Shown here: piece by piece, positions 7,819 to 15,602 of the stretch
How the letters are laid out: every line of letters starts with the position of its first letter
Position numbering within the stretch: position 1 is the first letter of the stretch
Source of the DNA: Massilia sp. NR 4-1
GTDB taxonomy: Bacteria > Pseudomonadota > Gammaproteobacteria > Burkholderiales > Burkholderiaceae_D
Assembly (NCBI RefSeq): GCF_001191005.1
Contig: NZ_CP012201.1
Span: forward strand, 558,001-622,000
Reading direction: 5' to 3'
DNA: 64,000 nucleotides
The notes under the pieces: model-generated
What the model was told of the DNA's origin: nothing
Databases searched by the model: none
What the model saw: the letters and a program-made list of their open reading frames with translations, nothing else
Program-made: the position numbers and the translations under genes

Positions 7819-8273
7819 AAGCACCAGTAAACTTCCGCCTGCCCGCGCCGGTCGCGGCCCTGCTGGGCCGCCTGCCGCCGTATCCCGGTTCGCTGCTCTT
7901 CGTCGGCGCCCTGAACCTGGTGCTGCTGCGCCATCTGCCCGAGGACGTGCGCCAGCAGCTCGAAGGCCGCCGCCTGCGCATTGGCGTCCGCGATGCCGGC
8001 GTCGCCTTCGACTTCATGTGGCAGGGTTCTCGCTTCCAGGCCTGCCAGCCGGGCGGCGTGATCGACCTGCTGATCGCCGCCAGCGTGCATGACTTCCTGG
8101 TGCTGGCGCAGCGCCGCGAAGACCCGGACACCCTGTTCTTCAGCCGCCGCCTGCAAATGGAAGGCAATACGGAGCTGGGCCTGCTGGTGAAAAACACCCT
8201 GGACGCCATCGACGCCCCGCTGTTCGATCCAGCCCGCCTGCATCCTTCGCGCCTGTTCGAGCGCCGCCAGTAA
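7815..8273 (+). CDS. ubiT: UbiT, SCP2-domain accessory factor of anaerobic ubiquinone synthesis
   Basis: A 152-residue protein with an SCP2 sterol-carrier fold over about residues 30-140 (LPEDVRQQLEGRRLRIGV to DLLIAASVHDFLVL). UbiT binds the hydrophobic quinone precursors in the O2-independent pathway. The start overlaps the ubiV stop by four bases (ATGA). In E. coli ubiT is divergent from ubiUV; here all three lie in one operon. A clear terminator hairpin follows 43 bases after the stop. Confidence 0.88.
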   Translation: MKAPVNFRLPAPVAALLGRLPPYPGSLLFVGALNLVLLRHLPEDVRQQLEGRRLRIGVRDAGVAFDFMWQGSRFQACQPGGVIDLLIAASVHDFLVLAQRREDPDTLFFSRRLQMEGNTELGLLVKNTLDAIDAPLFDPARLHPSRLFERRQ

Positions 8274-8315
8274 ACGCCATTTACGCATGGCAGGCGCCGA
8301 GCGGCAGGCTTAGGT

Positions 8316-8344
8316 ATGGCGATCCCTGCGGATCGCCATTTTTG
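8316..8344 (+). terminator. Rho-independent terminator after ubiT
   Basis: The 10-bp stem ATGGCGATCC / GGATCGCCAT (8316-8325 and 8330-8339) has a CTGC loop and a run of T immediately after it. It closes the ubiUVT operon. Because it overlaps the in-frame upstream ATG at 8316, it supports 8379 as the start of the next gene. Confidence 0.85.
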
Positions 8345-8378
8345 TTCGTACCATCCAATATGGAAAAGAAAGAGTGAA

Positions 8379-10016
8379 ATGAATCTCTCCACCGCATTGC
8401 TGCACGCCCTGAAAGACCATGGCGCGCGCGCCGTCTTCGGCCTGCCCGGCGACTTTGTGCTGCCCTTCTTCAAGCAGCTGGAAGACTCCGCCATCCTGCC
8501 GCTGTACACGCTGAGTCATGAGCCGGGCGTAGGCTTTGCGGCCGATGCCTCGGCGCGCTTCTCGCATGGACTGGGCGTGGCGGCTGTGACTTACGGCGCG
8601 GGCGCGCTGAATATGGTCAATGCGGTGGCGGCATCCTATGCCGAGAAAGTGCCGATGGTGGTGATCTCCGGCGCGCCCGGCGCCAATGAGCGTCGCAACG
8701 GTTTCTTGCTGCATCATCAGACCCGTTCCCTCGATTCGCAGATGGCCATGTTCCGCGAGATCACCTGCGACCAGGTGGTGCTGGACGATCCGGCCCGTGC
8801 CCCGGAGCAGATCGCCCGCGTGCTGGGCAACTGCCTGGCGCAATCGCGTCCCGTTTACATCGAACTGCCGCGCGATCTGGTGGCCGTGCCTTGCGGCCCC
8901 GTGCCGCGCCTACCCGCACCGAGCTGGGATCCGGAAGCGCTGCAAGCCTGCGTCACCGAGCTGTTGGCCCGTCTGGCGACGGCCGAGCGGCCGATGCTGC
9001 TGGCCGGGATCGAAATCCGCCGCTTCGGCATCGAAGAGAAGGTCGCCAAGCTGGCGCGCCTGCTGCATCTGCCGGTCGCCACCTCCATCATGGGACGCGG
9101 CCTGCTGGCCAATGCCGAAGCGCCGCTGCTGGGCACCTATCTTGGCGTGGCGGGCGATCCGCAGATCACGCATGCGGTGGAAGGCTCGGACGCCTTGCTG
9201 ATGCTGGGCGTGATCGTCTCCGATACCAATTTCGGCGTCTCCGAAAAGACCATCGATATGCGCAAAGCCATCCTGGCGCTGGATGGCCAGGTTGAGATGG
9301 GCCACCATATTTACCCGAATATTCCGCTGGAAGCCCTGGTCGACGGCCTGCTGGAACGCGGCCACAGCATCGCCTGCACGCCACCGCCATGCCGCCGCGC
9401 CGAATATCCCTACGGCCTGGTGGCGGACAGCTCACCGCTGGCGCCAATGGACATTGCGCGCGCCGTGAACGATCTGATGAAGCAGCGCGGCAGCTTCCCC
9501 ATCGTTTCCGACATCGGCGACTGCTTCTTTACCGCCCTCGATATCGAACACACCGACCTGCTGGCGCCCGGCTACTACGCCACCATGGGCTACGGCGTGC
9601 CGGCCGGTCTGGGCCTGCAGGCCGACAGCGGCCAGCGGCCCATCATCCTGGTCGGCGACGGCGCCTTCCAGATGACGGGCTGGGAACTGGGCAATTGCCA
9701 GCGCTATGGCTGGGACCCCATCGTCATCGTCTTCAACAACTGCAGCTGGGAGATGCTGCGCACCTTCCAGCCCGAATCGAGCTTCAATAACCTGAGCGAC
9801 TGGCACTTCGCCGACATGGCCAAGCCCATGGGCGGCGAGGGCTACCGCGTCAGCACCCGCGCCGAGCTGCTGTCCGCCCTCGACCACGCCGTCGAAATGC
9901 GCGGCCGCTTCCAGCTGATCGAAGCCATGATCCCGCGCGGCGTGCTATCCGACACCCTGAACCGCTTTGTGGCGGGTGTGCGCCGCTTGCAATCGGGCGG
10001 TGGGGCCGGTTGCTGA
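8379..10016 (+). CDS. ipdC: Indolepyruvate/phenylpyruvate decarboxylase (ThDP enzyme)
   Basis: A 545-residue thiamine-diphosphate enzyme. The N-terminus (ALKDHGARAVFGLPGDF, then TLSHEPGVGFAADASARFS with the catalytic Glu) closely resembles the Azospirillum IpdC/phenylpyruvate decarboxylase type. The C-terminal ThDP/Mg motif runs from GDGAFQMTGWELG to VIVFNN. Such enzymes decarboxylate 2-keto acids from Trp or Phe to aldehydes, the key step towards indole-3-acetate or phenylacetate. The start at 8379 has AAGAAAGAG upstream and follows the ubiT terminator. It stands alone. Substrate preference cannot be read from sequence. A PaaX-like regulator about 5 kb away makes a phenylacetate link tempting but unproven. 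Confidence 0.85.
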   Translation: MNLSTALLHALKDHGARAVFGLPGDFVLPFFKQLEDSAILPLYTLSHEPGVGFAADASARFSHGLGVAAVTYGAGALNMVNAVAASYAEKVPMVVISGAPGANERRNGFLLHHQTRSLDSQMAMFREITCDQVVLDDPARAPEQIARVLGNCLAQSRPVYIELPRDLVAVPCGPVPRLPAPSWDPEALQACVTELLARLATAERPMLLAGIEIRRFGIEEKVAKLARLLHLPVATSIMGRGLLANAEAPLLGTYLGVAGDPQITHAVEGSDALLMLGVIVSDTNFGVSEKTIDMRKAILALDGQVEMGHHIYPNIPLEALVDGLLERGHSIACTPPPCRRAEYPYGLVADSSPLAPMDIARAVNDLMKQRGSFPIVSDIGDCFFTALDIEHTDLLAPGYYATMGYGVPAGLGLQADSGQRPIILVGDGAFQMTGWELGNCQRYGWDPIVIVFNNCSWEMLRTFQPESSFNNLSDWHFADMAKPMGGEGYRVSTRAELLSALDHAVEMRGRFQLIEAMIPRGVLSDTLNRFVAGVRRLQSGGGAGC

Positions 10017-10043
10017 AACGTGGTCTGAATTGAAGGGAAAGGC

Positions 10044-10060
10044 GGGGACGTGCAGTCCCC
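10044..10060. terminator. Short hairpin between convergent genes
   Basis: GGGGAC-GTGCA-GTCCCC forms a 6-bp GC-rich stem in the 119-base gap between the decarboxylase and the convergent serine hydrolase. There is no T-run, so its role as a terminator is weakly supported. Confidence 0.3.
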
Positions 10061-10135
10061 CAGCCTGGCATTGACCTAAGACCGGTCGATCCCCCGGCCG
10101 TAATCTGGCGCTGACCGTGGAGCGGTCCTTCTGAA

Positions 10136-11248
10136 CTATTTGCGGGCCAACTCGGGTTCGTACAATGCAGCGATGCCGGCGACCAGTTGGTCCGGCCGCG
10201 CGCCCTGGAGATTGGTCAGGACCACAACGGTGAGCTGTTTGTCCGGCACCGACACGCGCCACGTCGCCGCGCCGCCGCCGTAGGCCACGGTCGCATGCTG
10301 CCCCATGTGCGAGACCCTGAATCCGAGACCGTAGGCATTGTCGCTGCCATCCTTGAGTTTGTACGGCGTTGTCATCTGCGCGTAGCTCTCGGGCTTGAGC
10401 AAGCTGCCATTGGCCAGTGCCCGCTCCCAATTGACCAGGTCGCGGATGGTCGCGTTCATCAAGCCGGCCGGCGCCAGCACCTCCGGTATGAACTTGGCGC
10501 CATAGTGAAGGATAGAGTCCTTGCGCAGCACAGGCATGCCGTCTTTCGCCATCAACTTGGAGTGGTCCTTGGTGATATCGAGCGCGGTATATAAGCTGCT
10601 GCGGCCCGGGATGATGCTCCACGCGTCGCCAAAGCTAGCCTGGTCCAGGTGGGCTGGTGCGAACACGCGCTTGCGCATGAACTGTTCGTAGTCCATGCCG
10701 GATAATTTCTCGATCACGGCGCCAACGATGACGTAGCCGGTCTGGTTATAGGCAGGTTTGGTGCCGGCAGGCATCAGCGGCGCCGCAGCCAGTTTCGCAA
10801 ACAGTTCATCGCGCTCGCCGGCGACCGAAGTGCCATTGATGTCGTCGGTGATCGCATCGGGCAAGCCGGAAGTGTGCGTCAGACAGTGGCGTACCGTGAC
10901 ATGCGACCAATGGACGGGCAATTCGGGCAGGACCTGGCGTACCGGGGTGTCGAGCGTGAGTTTCCCATCCTGGACCAGCAACATGACGGCCGCGCTGGTG
11001 AATACCTTGGTCATCGACGCAAGCGGATAGGACGTATCGAGCGTGGCTGGCACGCCCAGCTCCAGGCTGGCCAAGCCGTAAGCGCTTTCCTTGACGACCT
11101 GCCCGCCGCGCAGCACGGCCAGCGACAGGCCGGGAATATGCCGCCTCGCCATTTCGGCGCGCACGTAGTCATCGACATTGTCCGCATGTGCCACCGGCAT
11201 GGCGGCCACCAAGGTGGCAAGGCCCAGGAATGCAGTGAACTTCGACAT
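10136..11248 (-). CDS. Secreted serine hydrolase of the beta-lactamase/penicillin-binding family
   Basis: A 370-residue protein. A signal peptide (MSKFTAFLGLATLVAAMPVAHA) predicts periplasmic export. The SxxK motif is S78-M-T-K81, and VRHCLTHTSGLP is the usual family block. The second motif, normally Y-x-N, reads Y167-N-Q169, and the third motif region reads YGGG instead of HxG or KTG. It may therefore be an esterase or peptidase rather than a lactamase. The start at 11248 has GGAGAAGACG upstream; the longer in-frame start at 11347 lacks a signal peptide and is rejected. Monocistronic. Confidence 0.78.
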   Translation of the reverse strand: MSKFTAFLGLATLVAAMPVAHADNVDDYVRAEMARRHIPGLSLAVLRGGQVVKESAYGLASLELGVPATLDTSYPLASMTKVFTSAAVMLLVQDGKLTLDTPVRQVLPELPVHWSHVTVRHCLTHTSGLPDAITDDINGTSVAGERDELFAKLAAAPLMPAGTKPAYNQTGYVIVGAVIEKLSGMDYEQFMRKRVFAPAHLDQASFGDAWSIIPGRSSLYTALDITKDHSKLMAKDGMPVLRKDSILHYGAKFIPEVLAPAGLMNATIRDLVNWERALANGSLLKPESYAQMTTPYKLKDGSDNAYGLGFRVSHMGQHATVAYGGGAATWRVSVPDKQLTVVVLTNLQGARPDQLVAGIAALYEPELARK

Positions 11249-11365
11249 CGTCTTCTCCAGTGGTTGGTGTGCCGTCACTTTATGGAGGTGACATCTATCC
11301 GTCAATTGCTGCAGGACGGGACGTCGCAAGGGACGTCCGAACTGCACTATGCCGCGACAGGGTGA

Positions 11366-11590
11366 TCATGCATCGCTCAGCACGACAGGATTGCCGAAAA
11401 CGCTCTCGCCGTTGCTGACGCAGACTGGAATCGCACCCTTCGGCTCGAAACGGCCCGCCAAGATGGCTTTCGACAGCGGATTTTCGATGTACTGCTGGAT
11501 CGCGCGCTTGAGCGGACGAGCGCCGTACACCGGGTCGTGGCTCGCTTCCGCGATCTTGTGCAGGGCTGCGTCCAAAATCTCGAGTGAATC
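11366..11590 (-). pseudogene. clpB: Remnant of a ClpB/Hsp104-type disaggregase C-terminus
   Basis: The minus-strand frame contains DPVYGARPLKRAIQQYIENP followed by LSKAILAGRFEPKGAI, which is the conserved C-terminal (D2 small) domain of ClpB. Only about 70 codons remain. No upstream AAA+ module or start codon is present; homology stops abruptly at about 11590. The frame continues about 20 residues past the conserved part to a TGA at 11366. It is a gene fragment left by rearrangement or partial duplication; a full clpB would be expected elsewhere in the genome. Confidence 0.7.
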
Positions 11591-11898
11591 GACGACGCTT
11601 CAGTAGATACTACTGATCCAGATTCCGCTGACCGGCAGCTACGGGGCGGATGTTGCCGTCGACACCCTCCGAACATCAGCGGGAACTGACCGGAATGCTT
11701 CAACTCCTTTGCCGCCAAGTTCCCGATGGAAGAGGGACGGGATGTCATGTCGCCCTCATGTCATATTGGTAATTTCCTATATGTGGCAGATTGGAGTCCA
11801 GAGAACTATCCATCAACCGGATGCTAAATACGACGAAGGCGTGACTAGAATAGCCGCGAAGCCTGAGTAGGCATCGCGGGCTTATTGCATGGTTCCCT
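11591..11898. other. Gene-free stretch between the clpB fragment and nrdG
   Basis: About 308 bases, AT-richer than the surroundings. No coding frame is convincing. It contains a hairpin (11852-11882) downstream of nrdG. The end next to the clpB remnant shows no recognisable insertion-sequence ends. It probably represents rearranged intergenic DNA. Confidence 0.5.
11852..11882 (-). terminator. Extended hairpin downstream of nrdG
   Basis: AGCCGCGA (11852-11859) pairs with TCGCGGGCT (11874-11882) with one bulge. Inside it GCCT-GAGT-AGGC (11861-11872) pairs perfectly. The hairpin lies 17 bases past the nrdG stop. It lacks a strong T-run, so termination efficiency is uncertain. Confidence 0.45.
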
Positions 11899-12657
11899 CT
11901 ATGCGGCGCCGCGCCACTGGAAGCGCTCGAACAGCGGCGCAATGCGGCGTAGCAGATCGGTGCCAGGATAGCCGGGCAGGGCGCTGGCGTTCAGTGCCGC
12001 GTCGCCGCAGCCTTCCTGGCGAAACTCCTGCAGCACGAAATTACGCACGCCCATGCTGGCTAGATCGAAAGCCAGTTCGTAAATCTGTTCGGGCAGCAGC
12101 AGTTGGGGATGGACGGTGGTGCGGCATTCGTAATCGACGCCGCTGGCGATGATGCGGCGCGCGCAGTCCCAGGCGGCCGAGCCGCTGCCCGGTACGCCCG
12201 TGATGCCTGGATACAGGCGTTCATTGGCCTTGATGTCGAAGCCCACCCAATCGAGCATCGGCAGGATCTGCGCCAGCCGCTGCGGATAGATGCAGGCGGT
12301 GTGCAGGCCGACCGCGTAGCCGAGGCCTTTGACTTCGGCGATCGCCGCCTCCAGCGCCGGGTCGATGGTCGGCTCGCCGCCGCTGAACACCACGCCGTCC
12401 AGCAAGCCCTTGCGCCGCTCCAGCAATTCCAATACTTCCTGCCAGGCGATCGCCGACTGCTCGGGACGGCGCTGCAGCTCGGGATTGTGGCAATAGCCGC
12501 AGCGCCAGGGGCAGCCGTGCACAAAGACCGCCATCGCCAGCTTGCCGGGGAAGTCGGTCGCGGTGAACGGCGTGACGCCGCCCACCTTTAGCGCATTGGC
12601 CGAGCGTTCAGCTGAGGCAGGCGGCTGCACGGGATTCACGGAAGTATTTGCGCTCAT
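11899..12657 (-). CDS. nrdG: Anaerobic ribonucleotide reductase activase NrdG (radical SAM)
   Basis: A 252-residue radical SAM enzyme that installs the glycyl radical in the class III reductase NrdD. The [4Fe-4S]/SAM motif CxxxCxxC is C49-P-W-R-C53-G-Y-C56, and GGEP (VVFSGGEPT) for SAM binding lies near residue 94. It is longer than E. coli NrdG and belongs to the NrdG2-like type. The N-terminal ~20 residues overlap by 50 bases the small glycyl-radical ORF upstream, in another frame, so translation is probably coupled. Third gene of the nrdD - small subunit - nrdG operon. Confidence 0.9.
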   Translation of the reverse strand: MSANTSVNPVQPPASAERSANALKVGGVTPFTATDFPGKLAMAVFVHGCPWRCGYCHNPELQRRPEQSAIAWQEVLELLERRKGLLDGVVFSGGEPTIDPALEAAIAEVKGLGYAVGLHTACIYPQRLAQILPMLDWVGFDIKANERLYPGITGVPGSGSAAWDCARRIIASGVDYECRTTVHPQLLLPEQIYELAFDLASMGVRNFVLQEFRQEGCGDAALNASALPGYPGTDLLRRIAPLFERFQWRGAA

Positions 12658-12805
12658 GGAACTCGCCCTTCTTACCCGTGTTGAACGAAGAGACCGGACG
12701 ATGGTAGCCCATCACGCGGGTCCAGATTTCGCAGGGCTGTCGCTCGGCGTCGCTCAGGGTGACAGCGGCGTTGGCAAGATGGGTGGCCTGGCTCAGATCG
12801 GTCAT
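12608..12805 (-). CDS. nrdD: Small separate glycyl-radical segment of class III ribonucleotide reductase
   Basis: A 65-residue ORF with a strong ribosome site (AAGGAG, seven bases before ATG). Residues 29-36 read TRVMGYHR, with G33 in the R-V-x-G-Y context that surrounds the radical glycine at the C-terminus of E. coli NrdD (Gly681). The rest, SFNTGKKGEFHERKYF, matches the usual NrdD tail. The main NrdD ORF upstream ends at its zinc site and lacks this motif. I therefore read this as the radical domain carried on its own polypeptide. The gap to nrdD is 25 bases; the end overlaps nrdG by 50 bases. Not obviously a frameshift, since it has its own start and ribosome site. Confidence 0.7.
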   Translation of the reverse strand: MTDLSQATHLANAAVTLSDAERQPCEIWTRVMGYHRPVSSFNTGKKGEFHERKYFRESRAAACLS

Positions 12806-12830
12806 GATTTCTCCTTCGGTGGTTTCAAGG

Positions 12831-14843
12831 TTAGGCAGCTTCACGCTGCTTGCGGGCGAGCAGTTCTGCATCGCATTTCGGACAATACTGGTGCTTGCCG
12901 CTCAAGTAGCCGTGTTTCGGGCAGATCGAGAAGGTCGGCGTCACCGTGATATAGGGCAGGCCAAAGCGTTCCAGCGAGCGGCGCACCAGGGAGCTGCAAG
13001 CCTGGGAAGTGGACAGCGCCTCGGTCATATACAGGTGCAGCACGGTGCCGCCGGTGTATTTGCGCTGCAGCTCGTCCTGCTGTTCCAGCGCCTCGAACGG
13101 ATCGTCGGTGAAGCCGACCGGCAGCTGCGAGGAGTTGGTGTAGTAAGGCATATCCACCGTGCCGGCCTGCAGGATGTCCGGGAAGCGCTTGCGGTCTTCG
13201 CGGGCAAAGCGGTAGGTCGTGCCTTCGGCCGGCGTGGCTTCCAGGTTGTACATATGGCCGGTTTCGTCCTGGTATTCCAGCATGCGGGCGCGCACGTGGT
13301 CGAGCAGGCGGATGGCCAGGGCGCGGCCTTCCGCCGTGGTGATGTCGTCCTGGTCGCCGCTGAAGTTGCGGATCATCTCGTTGATGCCGTTCACACCCAG
13401 CGTCGAGAAGTGGTTGCGCAGCGTGCCCAGATAGCGCTTGGTATAGGGGAAGAGGCCATTGTCCATATGGCGCTGGATCACCTTGCGCTTGATTTCCAGG
13501 CTGACTTTGCCCAGTTCCATCAGGCGGTCGAGCGCTGCCAGCAGGCCCGCTTCATCGCCCTTGTGCAGATAGCCGAGGCGCGCGCAGTTGACCGTGACCA
13601 CGCCCAGGGAGCCGGTCTGCTCGGCCGAGCCAAACAGGCCGTTGCCGCGTTTCAGCAGCTCGCGCAGGTCCAGCTGCAGGCGGCAGCACATGGAGCGGAT
13701 CATGTTCGGCTTGAGTTCCGAATTGATGAAGTTCTGGAAGTAGGGCAGGCCGTAGCGCGCCGTCATCTCGAACAGCAGTTCGGCGTTCGGACTGGTCCAG
13801 TCGAAGTCCGGCGTGATGTTATAGGTCGGGATGGGGAAGGTGAAGGCGCGGCCCTTGGCGTCGCCGGCCATCATCACTTCGATGTAGGCGCGGTTGATCA
13901 TGTCCATCTCGGTCTGCAGGTCGCCATAGCTGAACGGCATTTCCTGGCCGGCGATGACGGGGATTTGTTCGCGCAGGTCTTCCGGGCAGACCCAGTCGAA
14001 GGTCAGGTTGGTGAACGGCGTCTGGGTGCCCCAGCGCGACGGCACGTTCAGGTTGTAGATCAGCTCCTGCATATACTGGCGCACCGCGGTGTAGTCCAGA
14101 TTGTCCTTGCGGATGTAAGGCGCCATATAGGTGTCGAAAGAGCTGAAGGCTTGCGCGCCGGCCCATTCGTTCTGCAGCGTGCCGAGGAAGTTGACGATCT
14201 GGCCGACGGCGCTCGACATATGCTTGGCGGGGCCGGCTTCGACCTTGCCTGGCACGCCATTCAGGCCTTCGTTGAGCAGGGTGCGCAGCGACCAGCCGGC
14301 GCAATAGCCGGCCAGCATATCGAGGTCGTGGATGTGGATGTCGGCTTCGCGGTGGGCCTGGCCCACTTCCGGCGGATAGACGTGATTCAGCCAGTAGTTG
14401 GCGATCACCTTGCCCGATACGTTCAGAATCAGGCCGCCCAGGGAGTAGCCCTGGTTGGCGTTGGCGTTGACGCGCCAGTCTTGCTGGTTGAGGTATTCGT
14501 TGATCGAGGATTCCACGTCCACCAGGGATTTGCGGTCCTGGCGCAGCTTGCTGTGCTGCTCGCGGTAGACGACGTAAGCGCGCAGGGTCTTGCGGTGGCC
14601 GGCGTCATACAAGACGCTTTCGACGATGTCCTGCACCTGCTCCACGCTCATGCGCGAAGGCGTCAGGGTCGCGGCGCGCAGCAGCACTTGCTGGCACAGG
14701 ATTTCCGCTTCGTCGGCATTGAACTCGCCGCTGGCCTGGCCGGCACTGCGCAGGGCGGCGGTGATCTTGGCAGCGTCGAACGCTTCGCTGCGGCCGTCGC
14801 GCTTGATGATATTGCTCGTAATCTGTACCACGTCGGTAGCCAT
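12831..14843 (-). CDS. nrdD: Class III (anaerobic) ribonucleoside-triphosphate reductase, main subunit
   Basis: A 670-residue enzyme that reduces NTPs to dNTPs without O2. An ATP-cone allosteric domain covers about residues 1-95 (VVQITSNIIKRDGRSEAFDA). The catalytic barrel follows (YSLGGLILNVSGKVIANYW, MIRSMCCRLQLDLREL). A C-terminal zinc site uses C641-PKH and C655-PKC658, after which the protein ends with KQREAA. The C-terminal glycyl-radical loop normally found beyond the zinc site is missing and is encoded by the next ORF. The start at 14843 (MATDVVQIT) has GGAGAG upstream; the in-frame codon at 14861 is less likely. A candidate FNR box lies about 100 bases upstream. Confidence 0.9.
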   Translation of the reverse strand: MATDVVQITSNIIKRDGRSEAFDAAKITAALRSAGQASGEFNADEAEILCQQVLLRAATLTPSRMSVEQVQDIVESVLYDAGHRKTLRAYVVYREQHSKLRQDRKSLVDVESSINEYLNQQDWRVNANANQGYSLGGLILNVSGKVIANYWLNHVYPPEVGQAHREADIHIHDLDMLAGYCAGWSLRTLLNEGLNGVPGKVEAGPAKHMSSAVGQIVNFLGTLQNEWAGAQAFSSFDTYMAPYIRKDNLDYTAVRQYMQELIYNLNVPSRWGTQTPFTNLTFDWVCPEDLREQIPVIAGQEMPFSYGDLQTEMDMINRAYIEVMMAGDAKGRAFTFPIPTYNITPDFDWTSPNAELLFEMTARYGLPYFQNFINSELKPNMIRSMCCRLQLDLRELLKRGNGLFGSAEQTGSLGVVTVNCARLGYLHKGDEAGLLAALDRLMELGKVSLEIKRKVIQRHMDNGLFPYTKRYLGTLRNHFSTLGVNGINEMIRNFSGDQDDITTAEGRALAIRLLDHVRARMLEYQDETGHMYNLEATPAEGTTYRFAREDRKRFPDILQAGTVDMPYYTNSSQLPVGFTDDPFEALEQQDELQRKYTGGTVLHLYMTEALSTSQACSSLVRRSLERFGLPYITVTPTFSICPKHGYLSGKHQYCPKCDAELLARKQREAA

Positions 14844-14938
14844 AATCTCTCCGTAAAACACTAGATTTAGTGTATGAGTAGAGATTAATGGCTAAATATG
14901 GCGTGGTCAAAGCTAAACTGTTGCGGGATTGAAAATCC

Positions 14939-14952
14939 TTGATTCAAGTCAA
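14939..14952 (-). promoter_or_regulatory. Candidate FNR/DNR box upstream of nrdD
   Basis: On the minus strand the site reads TTGACTTGAATCAA, one mismatch from TTGAT-N4-ATCAA. The centre lies about 102 bases upstream of the nrdD start, and the site overlaps the last codons of the SCO gene. The -10 cannot be placed with confidence. Confidence 0.45.
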
Positions 14953-15558
14953 TTTCAGCGCCTTGCGCGTCGCGCGCAGCAGTTCCGGGTCGGGCGAGAC
15001 GTCCAGCGCGGTGCTGTAAGCGACCACCAGGCCTTGCGGATCGAGCAGGGAGATGCGGTTGCTATGGTTGATATCGCCGCCGCCCAGCACGCGGAACTTC
15101 ACGTTCAAAGCTGCCGCCACAGCGCGCGTCGTGATCTCGTCCTTGGCCACGGCCAGGCGGTAGATGGCCGGGTCCAGCTTGTGCGTGCGGCTCAGGTTCG
15201 CCAGCGTGGGCGGCGCGTCGCGCATGGAATCGAGGCTGACCATCAGCACGCCCAGTTTGCCGGACGGCGCCTTCAAGCTTGCAATCGTCTGGCGCAGATT
15301 TTCGATGATGATGGGGCAGGCCGTATTGCAGTCGCCGTAGAACATGGTGGCCAGCAGATGGCGGCCCGCCATATCGGCCAAGCGGAAACGCTTGCCATCC
15401 TGGTCGGTTAGCTGGGCGTCCAGCCGGTACAGGGAATCGCCCGGCAGCGAGTTGGCGAAACCGGGCAGGGAAAAAGCGCCGGCCAGCGAGGGCAGGCCAA
15501 GACCGCCGCCCAAAGCCAGGGCGGCGCTGGCGGCGTGCAGGAAATCGCGTCTATGCAT
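14944..15558 (-). CDS. SCO1/SenC family copper chaperone
   Basis: A 204-residue exported thioredoxin-fold protein. The N-terminus MHRRDFLHAASAALALGGG is a Tat-like signal. The copper-binding CxxxC is C77-NTA-C81 (GDCNTACP), and the conserved distal histidine is H165 (GDINHSNRIS). SCO proteins deliver copper or act as thiol reductases for cupredoxin sites. Placed directly downstream of nirV and nirK on the same strand, it probably helps mature the copper nitrite reductase. The start is set by the signal peptide; the long in-frame extension upstream is antisense-type noise. Confidence 0.85.
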   Translation of the reverse strand: MHRRDFLHAASAALALGGGLGLPSLAGAFSLPGFANSLPGDSLYRLDAQLTDQDGKRFRLADMAGRHLLATMFYGDCNTACPIIIENLRQTIASLKAPSGKLGVLMVSLDSMRDAPPTLANLSRTHKLDPAIYRLAVAKDEITTRAVAAALNVKFRVLGGGDINHSNRISLLDPQGLVVAYSTALDVSPDPELLRATRKALKLT

Positions 15559-15602
15559 GGTATCTACTCCTTGTTTGCTTTGCTTCTTTTTTGCTTCAAG
15601 CT

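Noticed and set aside
2797..10016. Phenylacetate pathway linking the PaaX-like regulator and the phenylpyruvate decarboxylase
   Set aside because: No paa catabolic genes occur here, and the two genes are on opposite strands about 5 kb apart with the ubi operon between them. Kept only as a remark.
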